DNA of 64,000 nucleotides from contig NC_133326.1 of the NCBI RefSeq assembly GCF_042186555.1, positions 695,650,700 to 695,714,699 on the forward strand. The letters run 5' to 3'. Under the pieces are notes generated by a model. The model saw only the letters and a program-made list of their open reading frames with translations. It made no database searches and had not been told where the DNA came from. Source of the DNA: Aquarana catesbeiana. Lineage: Eukaryota > Chordata > Amphibia > Anura > Ranidae. Positions 55,144 through 64,000 of the stretch are shown piece by piece. How positions within the stretch are numbered: position 1 is the stretch's first letter; every line of letters begins with the position of its first letter. Both the position numbers and the translations under genes were made by a program.

Positions 55144-56215
55144 TGTAGCGCTACCCCTACAGGGGCCCCTGAATAGGATGGGTTCTCTCATTCTTTGCCT
55201 CAATCTCCTCAACCCCTCTGAAACACTTGGCTGAGAGTACAAACAAACAATACCACAAAAACTCACTGAAAGTAATACTTAGTACCCTGTGGTAGTTAAC
55301 ATGATGTATTATCACCCAATACAATAAATAACAAAGCAAGCTTGAAGCAATTTGACAATGGCAATCCCATTAATTAGCATATGGGATTGTCGGTAAAGAG
55401 TATGTATAAGATTACATCTGACATCCAGATCAGCATAAAGATTAACAAAGCCAAATGAAGTACAGCAGCAAGCAGCAATGAGCTTAGATTTACCAAACTG
55501 CATAAACTATACTGCCAGTGGGCACTAATGGTGATTATTCAAGGCCTAAACTGACTGGATCGGCAAGTCTTTGTTTAAATAACCAAGAATGCAGGTAAAG
55601 GTGACGAGGGGGATGTACTGTGAGATTATTGAGAGGAGCAATCCTTAAAGCTGTTCTTCTACCAGTTATCACCGAGGACCTTTAAGGAGTGTTGGTGCAC
55701 TTGATGATCGTCTTTTTAATCTGCATGCAGTCAAGTAGTAAAAGGTGATGGGCTATATTAGCAAGAGTTGCCATGGATGCAGTCTAGATGTGCTGGCAGT
55801 GTGGTATTACTACAATTTACGGTAGTTAAGGTGGTATGAAGTTGGTAGATGGGTGGTATAGGTTTGGCAAAAGTGCAATATGCACTAAATATCCTCCTCT
55901 CAGTGGCTCAGTTTCTGCTAGCAGTGTAATAACAGGCTGGTGGCCCTCTCACTGACTCCCAGGAGAAGTGGGGAGGGTAAGATGAAAGCCTTAGTCTCTC
56001 AGCATGAACTGTAAAAGATAACAGTGCTGAAAGGGCTGTTAAATATTTCATGTCTCTGATCCCAACCTTGAGTCTGGCTGGCTTGGCCTCCTCCAGACAG
56101 ATGGATTCCTGCAGCACCAGGAGAGAGGGATTTACTGGGCGATCAAATAGAAAAAACCTCCTGATCCTGGTGCATAGAGGCTGTTGGAACCTGTAGTTCA
56201 GCACATCAGTTGTTC
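55144..56215. other. Possible LTR-type noncoding repeat
   Basis: It opens 'tgtagcgctacccctacagg', similar in its first bases to the candidate LTR at 61857 ('tgtagcgcccacc'). The stretch contains no readable protein and lacks a confirmed second end. Confidence 0.25.
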
Positions 56216-56693
56216 CTTTACATGTCTGCCATTTCGGACTACCCTCCCAGGATTCTGGGCACTTTGCATTAATGTTTGTATGAGCTCACTTGACTATTTC
56301 TTCCTCTGTTGGCTGAAGGAGAACAGTAAAGCACAACATCAGCATCTCAACAAAGAGAGTGGGGGAAGTAAAGGGCAATGTCTCCTTCTCTATGCTGTTG
56401 TAGCCCGACACTTGGCTACATCAGTCCCATCCATATCTTGACAAGCCATGCTCTAGTTTAGGAGTAATGAATTAAAATTCACGGAGGTCAGATTAGTAAA
56501 ATTTTCTTCCAGCAGAGGTTCAAATGCCTTTTTTGTGCAATGACTTAGATTCTTTACATCACAGCCCTGCATTTTCTGCTGGGCAAAGGTCCTGGCACCT
56601 TTTAAAAATGAACCTGCATGGAAACCACATGGTGCGTTTGTACCATGCATTTTCCATGTGCGGGAAACCGCACATGTATGTCAGTGCATTTAA

Positions 56694-57127
56694 TGTCCTG
56701 TACACACGGTCAGATTTTCCAACGGAAAAAGTGCGATCGGATTGTGTTGTCGGAAATTCCGATCGTGTGTGGGCTCCATCGGACTTTTTCCGTCGGAATT
56801 TCTGACACACAAAGTTTGAGAGCAGGCTATAAAATTTTCTGACAACAAAATCCGATCGGTTAAATTCCGATCGTGTGTACACAAATCCGACGCACAAAGT
56901 GCCATGCATGCTCAGAATAAATTAAGAGACGAAAGCTATTGGCTACTGCCGCATTTATAGTCCCGATGTACGTGTTTTACGTCACCGCGTTCAGAACGAT
57001 TGGATTTTCCGACAACTTTGTGCGACCGTGTGTATGCAAGACAAGTTTGAGCCAACATCTGTCGTAACAAATCCATGGATTTTGTTGTCGGAATGTCCGA
57101 TCAATGTCCGACCATGTGTACAGGGCA
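56694..57127. mobile_element. MITE related to the TTA-flanked family, subfamily 2
   Basis: The ends TGTCCTGTACACACGGTC and the inverse of GACCATGTGTACAGGGCA face each other, with many 'tccgatcgtgtgt' repeats inside and the block 'aaagctattggctactgccg'. The flanks are TAA and AAA, so the target duplication is unclear. Noncoding. Confidence 0.8.
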
Positions 57128-57199
57128 AAAGAGTTAATAGTACCCCGGCATGTTTTCTGTGCAGTACCTAATTTTATGTGCCGCTGCATGTCCCCCTTC

Positions 57200-59190
57200 A
57201 CGTCTCCCCCACCAAAGCACTGCCCTCTTCACATATCATCCTCACAGCACTGCCCCTTACACATCCCCCCATAGCACTGCCTCCCTTTACATGACCTCCC
57301 TACATAAACAGCACTGCTCCCCTTTACATGATTCCCCCAAACATAGCACTGCCCCCTGTACATGACCCCCCCACACACACTGCACTGCCCCCTGTACATG
57401 ACCCCTCAAACACAGCACTGCCTCTCTGCACATTACCATCAACACACACAGCACTGCTCCCCTTTACAAGACCCCCCACCACACACAGCACTGCTCCCCT
57501 TTACATGACCACCAAGACACACAGCACTGCTCCCCTTTACAAGACCCCCACCACACACAGCACCGCTACCCTTTACATGACCCCAACACACAGCACTGCT
57601 CCTCTTTACATAAACCCTAACACACACAGCACTGCTCCCCTTTACATGACCCTCACACACAGCACTGCTGCCCTTTACATGACCCCCAACACACACAATA
57701 ATGCTCCCCTTTACATGACCCCCCCACACACAGCACTGCAGCACTGCTCCCTGTACATGACCCCAACACACAGCACTGCTACCCTTTACATGACCACCAA
57801 CACACACAGCACTGCTCCCCTTTACATGACCCCAACACACAGCACTGCTCCTCTTTACATAAACCCCAACACACACAGCACTGCTCCCCTTTACATGACC
57901 CCTAACACACACAGCACTGCTCCCCTTTACATGACCCCAACACACACAGCACTGCTCCCCTTTACATGACCCCCAACACACACAGCACTGCTCCCCTTTA
58001 AATGACCCCCACACACAGCACTGCTACAATTTACATGACCCCCAACACACACAGTACTGCTCCCCTTTACATGACCCCCCACACACAGCACTGCTCCCCT
58101 TTACATGACGCCAACACACAGCACTGCTACCCTTTACATGACCCCCAACACACACAGAACTGCTCCCCTTTACATGACCCCCAACACATAGTACTGCTCC
58201 TCTTTACATAAAGCCCAACACACACAGCACTGCTCCCCTTTACATGACACCCCACACACACAGCACTGCTCCCCTTTACATGACCTCCCACACACAGCAC
58301 TGCTCCCCTTTACATGACCCCAACACACATTACTGCTCCTCTTTACATAAACCCCAACACACACAGCACTGCTCCCCTTTTCATGTCCCGCAACATACAC
58401 AGCACTGCTCCCCTTTACATGACCCCCACACACAGCACTGCTTCCCTTTACATGACCCCCAACACACACAGCACTGCTCCCCTTTACATGACCCCCACAC
58501 ACAACACTGCCCCTTTTTACATGACCCCCAACACACACAGCACTGCTCCCTTTTACATAACCCCCCACACACAGCACTGCTCCCCTTTACATCACCCCTC
58601 ACACACAGCACTGCTCCCCTTTACATGACCCCCACACACAGCAATGCTCCTGTTTACATGACCCACCCACACACACAGCACTGCCTTCATGTACATGACC
58701 CCCCCACATACACAGCACTGCTCCCCTTTACATGACCCGCAACACACACAGCACTGCTCCCCTTTACATGACCCCCCACACACAGCACTGCTCCCCTTTA
58801 CATGACCCCCCACACACACAGCACTGCTACCCTTTACATGACCCCAACACACAGCACTGCTCCTCTTTACATAAACCCCAACACACACAGCATTGCTCCC
58901 CTTTACATGACCCCCACACACAGCAATGCTCCTATTTACATGACCCACCCACACACACAGCACTGCCTCCATGTACATGACCCCCCCACACACACAGCAC
59001 TGCTCCCCTTTACATGACCCCAACACACAGCACTGCTCCCCTTTACATGACCCCCCAAACACACAGCACTGCTCCCCTTTACATGACCCCCCACACATAC
59101 AGCACTGCTCTCCTGTACATGACCCTCCAACAGACACAGCACTGCTCCTCTTTACATGATACCCAAGACACACAGCACCCCCCCTTTTCA
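57200..59190. repeat. Minisatellite of about 36-bp units, roughly 50 copies
   Basis: The unit CACACAGCACTGCTCCCC followed by TTTACATGACCCCCAACA repeats with small indels. Because the commonest unit length divides by three, long open frames arise on both strands (for example 57328-57969 plus and 58014-57439 minus), all encoding the same short repeated peptide. The left part (57200-57480) is the most diverged and the array ends at about 59190. Confidence 0.95.
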
Positions 59191-59332
59191 TCACCCTTGC
59201 CCCCATCCTTCACAAATTCACAACCATGTCTTTGGCTCCCTTCATTCTCCTACCTTACACAGAGTGGAGAGCAGGAGGTGGGATAATCCTGGACTAAAGG
59301 CGGAGACACAGCAGCACTGGATGGAGGATGAG

Positions 59333-59450
59333 AGCTGCCAAGTGAACTTTTCATATTAACAAGCTGGTGATTGGTTGCTAGGACCGCCCCCTGTATCCAA
59401 GCAGCCAATCACCTCCTGGTTAATGTGAAAAGTTAATTCAGGCAGCTGCT
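59333..59450. repeat. Hairpin MITE-like inverted repeat, arms about 47 bp
   Basis: 'agctgccaagtgaacttttc' at 59333 is the imperfect inverse of 'gaaaagttaattcaggcagct' at 59450. The arms end in 'gtgattggttgct' and its inverse around a GC-rich loop. Noncoding. Confidence 0.8.
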
Positions 59451-59459
59451 CTCCATGCA

Positions 59460-59880
59460 GTGCTGGTCGTGTCCTCAGTTCAGAATTGTCCAACCTCCCA
59501 TCCGCTCTGTTCTGCTAATGACAGCGGCAGAGGCTGGGGACAAAGGCAGTAGGGAAACGGCGCGATCGTGGTGGTCCGGAAAAATTCGGACTGTGGGGTA
59601 CCATTTGGTGATGCCCGCTCTAGAGTATAGCAAGAAAACAGGTCAGAATAGAAGGAGGCAAGATGCAATGATGCTCCTCTCAGGCTGTAAATCAAATACA
59701 GATTTTGGACTAGAATCACAGCACATCCAGTTTCAAAAAGCACTCATTAAAGGAAATCTGGTTCTTAGAAATTATTTTGGGGTAGCAGCAAGTTCAAGAG
59801 CAGGCCTTCACAGCAAATTTGATTGCCTGTTTTAAACTAGTCAAGAGCTTCAATAGGTAAATTTGTGCCTATATTGTTTT
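59460..59880. other. Intergenic with a 126-codon open frame, not called
   Basis: The frame 59455-59835 has no recognisable motif and overlaps an opposing frame of similar length. Nothing else supports a gene. Confidence 0.3.
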
Positions 59881-59889
59881 ATCATTTAT

Positions 59890-60165
59890 GATTTTTTTTC
59901 CTCAAAAGTTTATTAAATTTTCAAGTTATACAGACAAGGACTACAGATTAGTAATCAGTACATCAGGATAGTCTTACAAACAACTATGAATACATCAATA
60001 AAGATCACGTTTCATATATAGCACACAAGCTCACTAGAATCTATACACGTATCATTCGTAGCAGGTGTAGTTAAGTACGTACACAAATGTCATTGCCGTA
60101 AGAATTAGGAGGGTAATCCTCGGAGGTATAATTTATGTTTTTGCTTCATTATATCTTTGTACAAA
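59890..60165 (-). mobile_element. L1-like 3'UTR tail
   Basis: Read on the minus strand the segment ends 'cttgaaaatttaataaac' followed by A-rich sequence (the T-run at 59891-59898 on the plus strand), as L1 3' ends do. No coding part is left. Confidence 0.4.
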
Positions 60166-60393
60166 AAAAACAAAAAACAGCAAAATCAGCATTAGCCAGT
60201 ATTTTCTTTTTTATTGAAGAAGCAGATGCAACATTTATGAAATGCGTTGAAAAGTGATCTCATTCCTCAGGAAGGAAATTTAAAGACTACTGAATATTTA
60301 ATATCAATAATTATAAATACATGAGCTGAACAAGAAGTTTTGGGAAAGGAAGTTATTGTTTTTAAGAGATACTAATATATATCTATATATATT

Positions 60394-60994
60394 CAGTGGT
60401 GGCTGGTTGTTTTTTTTGGGGGGGGCAGCAAACAACCACCCCCCCGGGGGACAGCGGTACCTCAAAAACAGCTCCCCCCACTGTCCTCCGGCACTTACAC
60501 CCATCTAGATGGCCGGCAATGGGGCAGCGGTGGGCATCCAGGATTAGGCAGCGTTGGGCATTGGCGGGCATCCAGGATTAGGCAGCATAGATGGGCATTG
60601 GTGTGTCTTTTCCTCCTCCTCACTTCTGCCATGGGTCTCCTCCCCTCCTCCTATGAATCCAATAGGATTGCCTGTCCTTTCAGCCAATCAGGTGACGGGT
60701 CTCAGAGACCCACTTCCTGATTGGCCCAGAGGAGGATCAGTGTTACAATAGCGAATATTCATTTGCTTTTGCAACACACCTGGGTGGGCTCTGGACACAA
60801 TGCTCTGGGTCCGGAGCCCACCCAATTTTGAAGCCTATTAGAGCCTCTGGCTCTAATCAGGTGCTCAAAAAACATCCCGCCACTATAATTCATGCGCCCG
60901 GCTTCCTGCAAGGGATCAGACGCATGGATAGGGGGGCGGCAGCATGGATAGTGGGGGGCGGCGCCTGTGAGCCCTTAGTGGATGGGCCGCCCTG
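60394..60994. mobile_element. hAT-type MITE
   Basis: Perfect 8-bp duplications TATATATT lie at 60386-60393 and 60995-61002. The ends are CAGTGGTGGCTGG and, inverted, CAGGGCGGCCC. An internal direct repeat 'gggcatccaggattaggcag' occurs twice (60533, 60569). No transposase. Confidence 0.9.
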
Positions 60995-61002
60995 TATATA
61001 TT

Positions 61003-61850
61003 AAAATTCTGTAACATATAGATATCAACAGTATTTATATCTAAATGTATATATCTATCTATATATACTGTAGGTCAAATGGGCTGCAAATGTACCTCAG
61101 TATGCTTTAAATTGCACATGGCCTTTTTGTTATAAAATGCATAGCAATGCACTGTAGTGTGATGCATGGTTGTGGCACACTACAACACAAGTGTTTTAGC
61201 GTGTTGGGGTGCCATTCAAAATGATGTCCGTTAGACAGCACAAAAAGCAAGTTATATGAATTACTGTAATGTGTAATGTGTACGAGTGTTTGTAAGTCAT
61301 AGGCACAGCAGCCCCTCTTATTTGAATGAGCTGCTGTACCCACGAGAAACAATGGGGAAAGAGGCCCCCAAACCCCCTTTTTGCGCACCTCTTATTTTTT
61401 AAAAGCACAATGCACAGCACCCTGTGGTTTCATTTGTATGAAAATGTGGGCAATTCTCAAAGGGTGCGAATGACCTTATTGGCACCCCTGTGCGTCTGTT
61501 AAGACCAGTGCCTTTTGCCTGCTGGTCAGGAATGCAAAACATTATGTACTGACTCCTGACCCTCACCTTAGAGTTCATTGACATGTACATTTTACCTACA
61601 ATTGACATACTTTTGATTTACTATTACATTACTTGGGAGAGAAGCAATTATCACTTAAATCAAACCTCACTGGCACAAGATTTAGACACAAAAATAGAAA
61701 TTACACCAAACCAACCCCCCCCCAAAAAAAAACCCAAACCACCCCCCTTCAACAAACCCCACCATCCCACCACCCCCGCTCACTAGGAGTATATATGACA
61801 CACAAAAAAAAAGAATAACAATATCCAGTATTACAACGTACACAGTACCC
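61003..61850. other. Intergenic with C-rich and A-rich tracts
   Basis: No gene recognised. A C-run, A-run and C-rich segment lie at 61708-61780. Confidence 0.45.
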
Positions 61851-61856
61851 ATTGGT

Positions 61857-62378
61857 TGTGTAGCGCCCACCTGTTTAGGTGAGTGCTATATTAGAGAGTT
61901 AGGTGTAGAAATAGGCCAAAATAGCCAGTGTTTTACCCTGCGGTGTAAGCTGATGGGTTTGATTGGCATGGGAGGTTTACTAGAGTAGAGAAGGGTGCCC
62001 TGCACTTTGCTTGAGCAGTTTCCTCTATCTTCCATGCTTTGACCTGGAGGATGGGAGGAATACAAGTTAGAGTGACAGGCAGTTTGTGGAAACCCCTCTG
62101 GACCAATCATTAATTTGTTTGGGCAGAGGCGGGACTTCTATGTAAGTTTTGGTCACATGTTTCCTGGGAGTCTGATCTATGGGAGTTTGAGAGATCCTGG
62201 AGGAAGGATGTAGTTCGGGTACAGCTTTGGTGCTCTCCCCTGCGGGGGAGGAAAGAAGAAATGTGCAGGTGGAGAAGAGACTGCAGGAGATTCTTTATGG
62301 GACAGTCGCTATACTGACACAAGAGGACTGGGAGAGGACTTTTCTATGTGCTTCATGGATGGTCGCTCGGCAACACAT
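61857..62378. other. Possible solo LTR
   Basis: The segment begins TGTGTAGCGCCCACC and ends 'cggcaacaca', giving TG...CA boundaries, with a TATA-like 'gctatatta' early on. No target duplication was found, so this is tentative. Confidence 0.3.
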
Positions 62379-62449
62379 GTGAGTGTAACAAAGGGGAACA
62401 GTGCTTCTAAAGACTTTATAGGGATTAGTGTGCGGGTTCAGGAGAACAG

Positions 62450-63521
62450 AGCTGGGCCCTAGAGAACTAATACCCTGGAGGAATCCGAAAGTCATCTCCT
62501 GAACTTTATTCAGAGTATCGTTCATGGAGTTAAACCAGAAGTACTGTGCAGTCAGGAAATGGTGACTAACTGTGTGATGGAGAAAGAGACACCCTGGACA
62601 GGGACCGGAGGACATTGTCCCAAATCTCCTCAGAGATGGGACCAATATCTTTCTCCCAGCCAGCCCGAGAACAGATGGGGAAGTTCAATAGGAACCCATG
62701 TAACAGTACCCTATTAGTAACCAAGGTAAGACCCTTTGTTGACCCTGCCCGTACTATTTTAAGATAGGGATAGAGGGGAAAAATATCTTAGCAGAGGAAA
62801 ACTGGGCATGTAGAGCATGTCTTAATTGAAGGAATTGGTAAAACCAGTTGGATTCTACGGAGAACTCTCCCCTCAGATCTTCAAAAGATTTAAGTAAACC
62901 ATTTTGATATATCTGAGCTAAAGTAGTTATTCCTAATTTTGCCCATCTCTGAAAGCCTCTAAGAGCTGAAACTTGAGAAAGTCTATCATTTTCCCATATG
63001 GGAGTGTACCTAGTGGGATATGAGACACCCATCGTTTTTTTAACTGTATCCCATACTTTAGAGATTAGCATACAAGTAGGCATTTCAGAAAGCGAGACAC
63101 CCCTTCTTGAGCCATCGAGGACAAAGAGTGGAGACCGACCCTTACATGCAAAAGAGAATAATCGTCGAGCAGGAAAGGATATCTGTTCAGAATCCCATCC
63201 AGAAAAATGCTGTAATTGGGAAGCGAGAAAATATAGCCTTGGATTAGGAACTGCCAGGCTGCTAGCACTTGTGGGATGCTGTAAAGTCTCCAGTTTGATA
63301 CGAGGGGTTTTGTTCTGCCATATTAATCGCCTAAATATAGTGTTTGTCTTAATAAAGATCCGGATAGGTATCCAAATCGGGACATTATGTAAAAAATAGG
63401 GGAGTTGAGGCATCCATATCATTTTTATTAAATTGATATGACCTATTAGCGATAAAGGGAGCTTAGTCCAGGTTTTACTCTGATTTTGAAATCTAATAAG
63501 TAATGGAAATATATTATCCAC
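62450..63521 (-). pseudogene. L1-type LINE ORF2 relic, thumb to C-terminal region
   Basis: On the minus strand an open frame of 255 codons (63521-62754) reads 'LPLSLIGHINLIKMIWMPQL', 'FRRLIWQNKTPRIKLETLQ', 'NPRLYFLASQLQHFSGW' and later 'VWDTVKKTMG'. This is the region after the RT active site in vertebrate L1 ORF2. After a stop at 62751 further pieces, 'RVLLHGFLLNFPICSRAGWE' and 'KDIGPISEEIWDNVL', extend it to about 62590, then homology weakens. RT catalytic box and endonuclease are absent. It differs in subfamily from the L1 at 20047. Confidence 0.85.
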
Positions 63522-64000
63522 ATTATCCGTCCTGTTCCTCCATTATCCCCCCCCCCATTCCCTTTCCCCTTCCTTTATACCTTTTTTCCCCCCCATTGCC
63601 CATACAATTGTCATTTCTCTTTGTATCAATTGTATCGCACCTTGTCAATTCATGTATATGTAACACCATTGTATGTATTTTCCCTGTACTGATTATTATA
63701 CACTGTAATAGAGTATGTATTTCCGTTTATATATTCTTTGTCCATATATTAATTGTCTTACAGAAAAATAAAGTGTGTTGTTTTATATACTGTACAATCT
63801 ATGCTTATCAATTGTCCAACAGCTGTCTGCCCTTTCAACCATCTTTTTTCATCAGAGTTGCCCCATGCTAATTCCAAACTGCCATTCATGTTTAACATTC
63901 TCATACCAGTGAGGAGATCAATTTAGCGATGTATTTACCCACTTATTCATTCTGTCCCCTTCCCCACTCATTTGATTCACCACACACCTACACCTTCACT
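63522..64000. other. Pyrimidine-rich intergenic sequence
   Basis: It has C-runs at 63549 and 63589 and TG/TA-rich sequence, with an AATAAA at 63767. No gene recognised; the sequence runs off the window. Confidence 0.4.

Noticed and set aside
57328..58735. Long open frames (up to 213 codons) on both strands in the 57.2-59.2 kb region
   Set aside because: They translate a 12-residue unit of a DNA minisatellite; frames exist on both strands because the usual unit length divides by three. No protein features.
57200..59190. Regularly spaced repeats that could suggest a CRISPR-like array
   Set aside because: Units are contiguous and there are no unique spacers; the host is a vertebrate and there are no cas genes.
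59455..59835. 126-codon frame after the minisatellite
   Set aside because: No motif; opposed by a frame of similar size; no supporting context.
1..64000. A fourth OR gene or OR pseudogene
   Set aside because: Searched by eye for the MSYDRYLAIC, KAFSTCSSHL and PLINPLIYSFRN motifs and for another TATAAAAG promoter module; only the three genes were found. A heavily decayed copy could be missed.
1..64000. tRNA, rRNA or tRNA-derived SINE genes
   Set aside because: No cloverleaf-like or A-box/B-box pair was recognised; this needs a covariance-model scan to be certain.

Overview
This is vertebrate nuclear DNA, most likely from an anuran and probably a ranid frog. I infer this from intronless class II olfactory receptor genes of amphibian type and from a dense mixture of transposon families: Tc1/mariner, hAT, TTAA-flanked and TTA-flanked MITEs, CR1, L1, L2, Penelope and Gypsy. 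Several dispersed repeats begin with a 'TTAACCACTT'-like end, which I associate with ranid genomes. No prokaryotic gene, operon, CRISPR array, tRNA or rRNA was recognised.

The only intact host genes are three olfactory receptor (OR) genes, all on the + strand, at 5585-6508, 30185-31111 and 47952-48875. They are tandem paralogues. Each sits in a duplicated module whose parts line up across the three copies: (a) a short promoter with a homeodomain-type AATT block, a TTCCC/TCCCC block and a perfect TATAAAAG box (3198, 26693, 44187); (b) a noncoding first exon with a GTAAGT donor in copies 1 and 2; (c) a 5'UTR intron of about 1.9 to 3.5 kb filled with transposons; (d) a conserved TTTACAG/TTTTACAG acceptor about 200 nt before the ATG; (e) one coding exon; (f) 3' flanking homology. 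Most length difference between modules comes from transposons inserted in the introns and 3' flanks.

Layout. 0-3 kb: Gypsy pol fragment and a TTAACC-type repeat. 3.1-6.9 kb: OR module 1. 7-26.5 kb: MITEs, CR1 and L1 pieces, a dead Tc1 with its own insertion, a minisatellite, a long L1 relic, a second dead Tc1. 26.5-33 kb: OR module 2, carrying two TTAA-flanked elements in its intron and a hAT MITE in its 3' flank. 33-44 kb: a truncated Tc1, a Penelope relic, then a degenerate hAT element invaded in series by a TTAA element, a Tc1 and a 2.3-kb TTA-flanked element that contains a giant fold-back. 44-49 kb: OR module 3, with a hAT element in its intron. 48.9-51.3 kb: a large inverted repeat next to OR3. 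51.3-57.1 kb: further nested MITEs. 57.2-59.2 kb: an approximately 36-bp minisatellite. 59.3-64 kb: hairpin, hAT MITE, possible LTR and an inverted L1 relic.

The window works as an OR cluster embedded in a readable transposon stratigraphy. At several insertion sites an uninterrupted paralogous copy inside the same window serves as the empty site, so target duplications (TTAA, TTA, TA, 8 bp) can be shown from the sequence alone. I found no clearly novel biochemical system. The best candidates for follow-up are the conserved OR promoter/leader module, the apparent loss of the exon-1 donor in copy 3, and the giant fold-back element.
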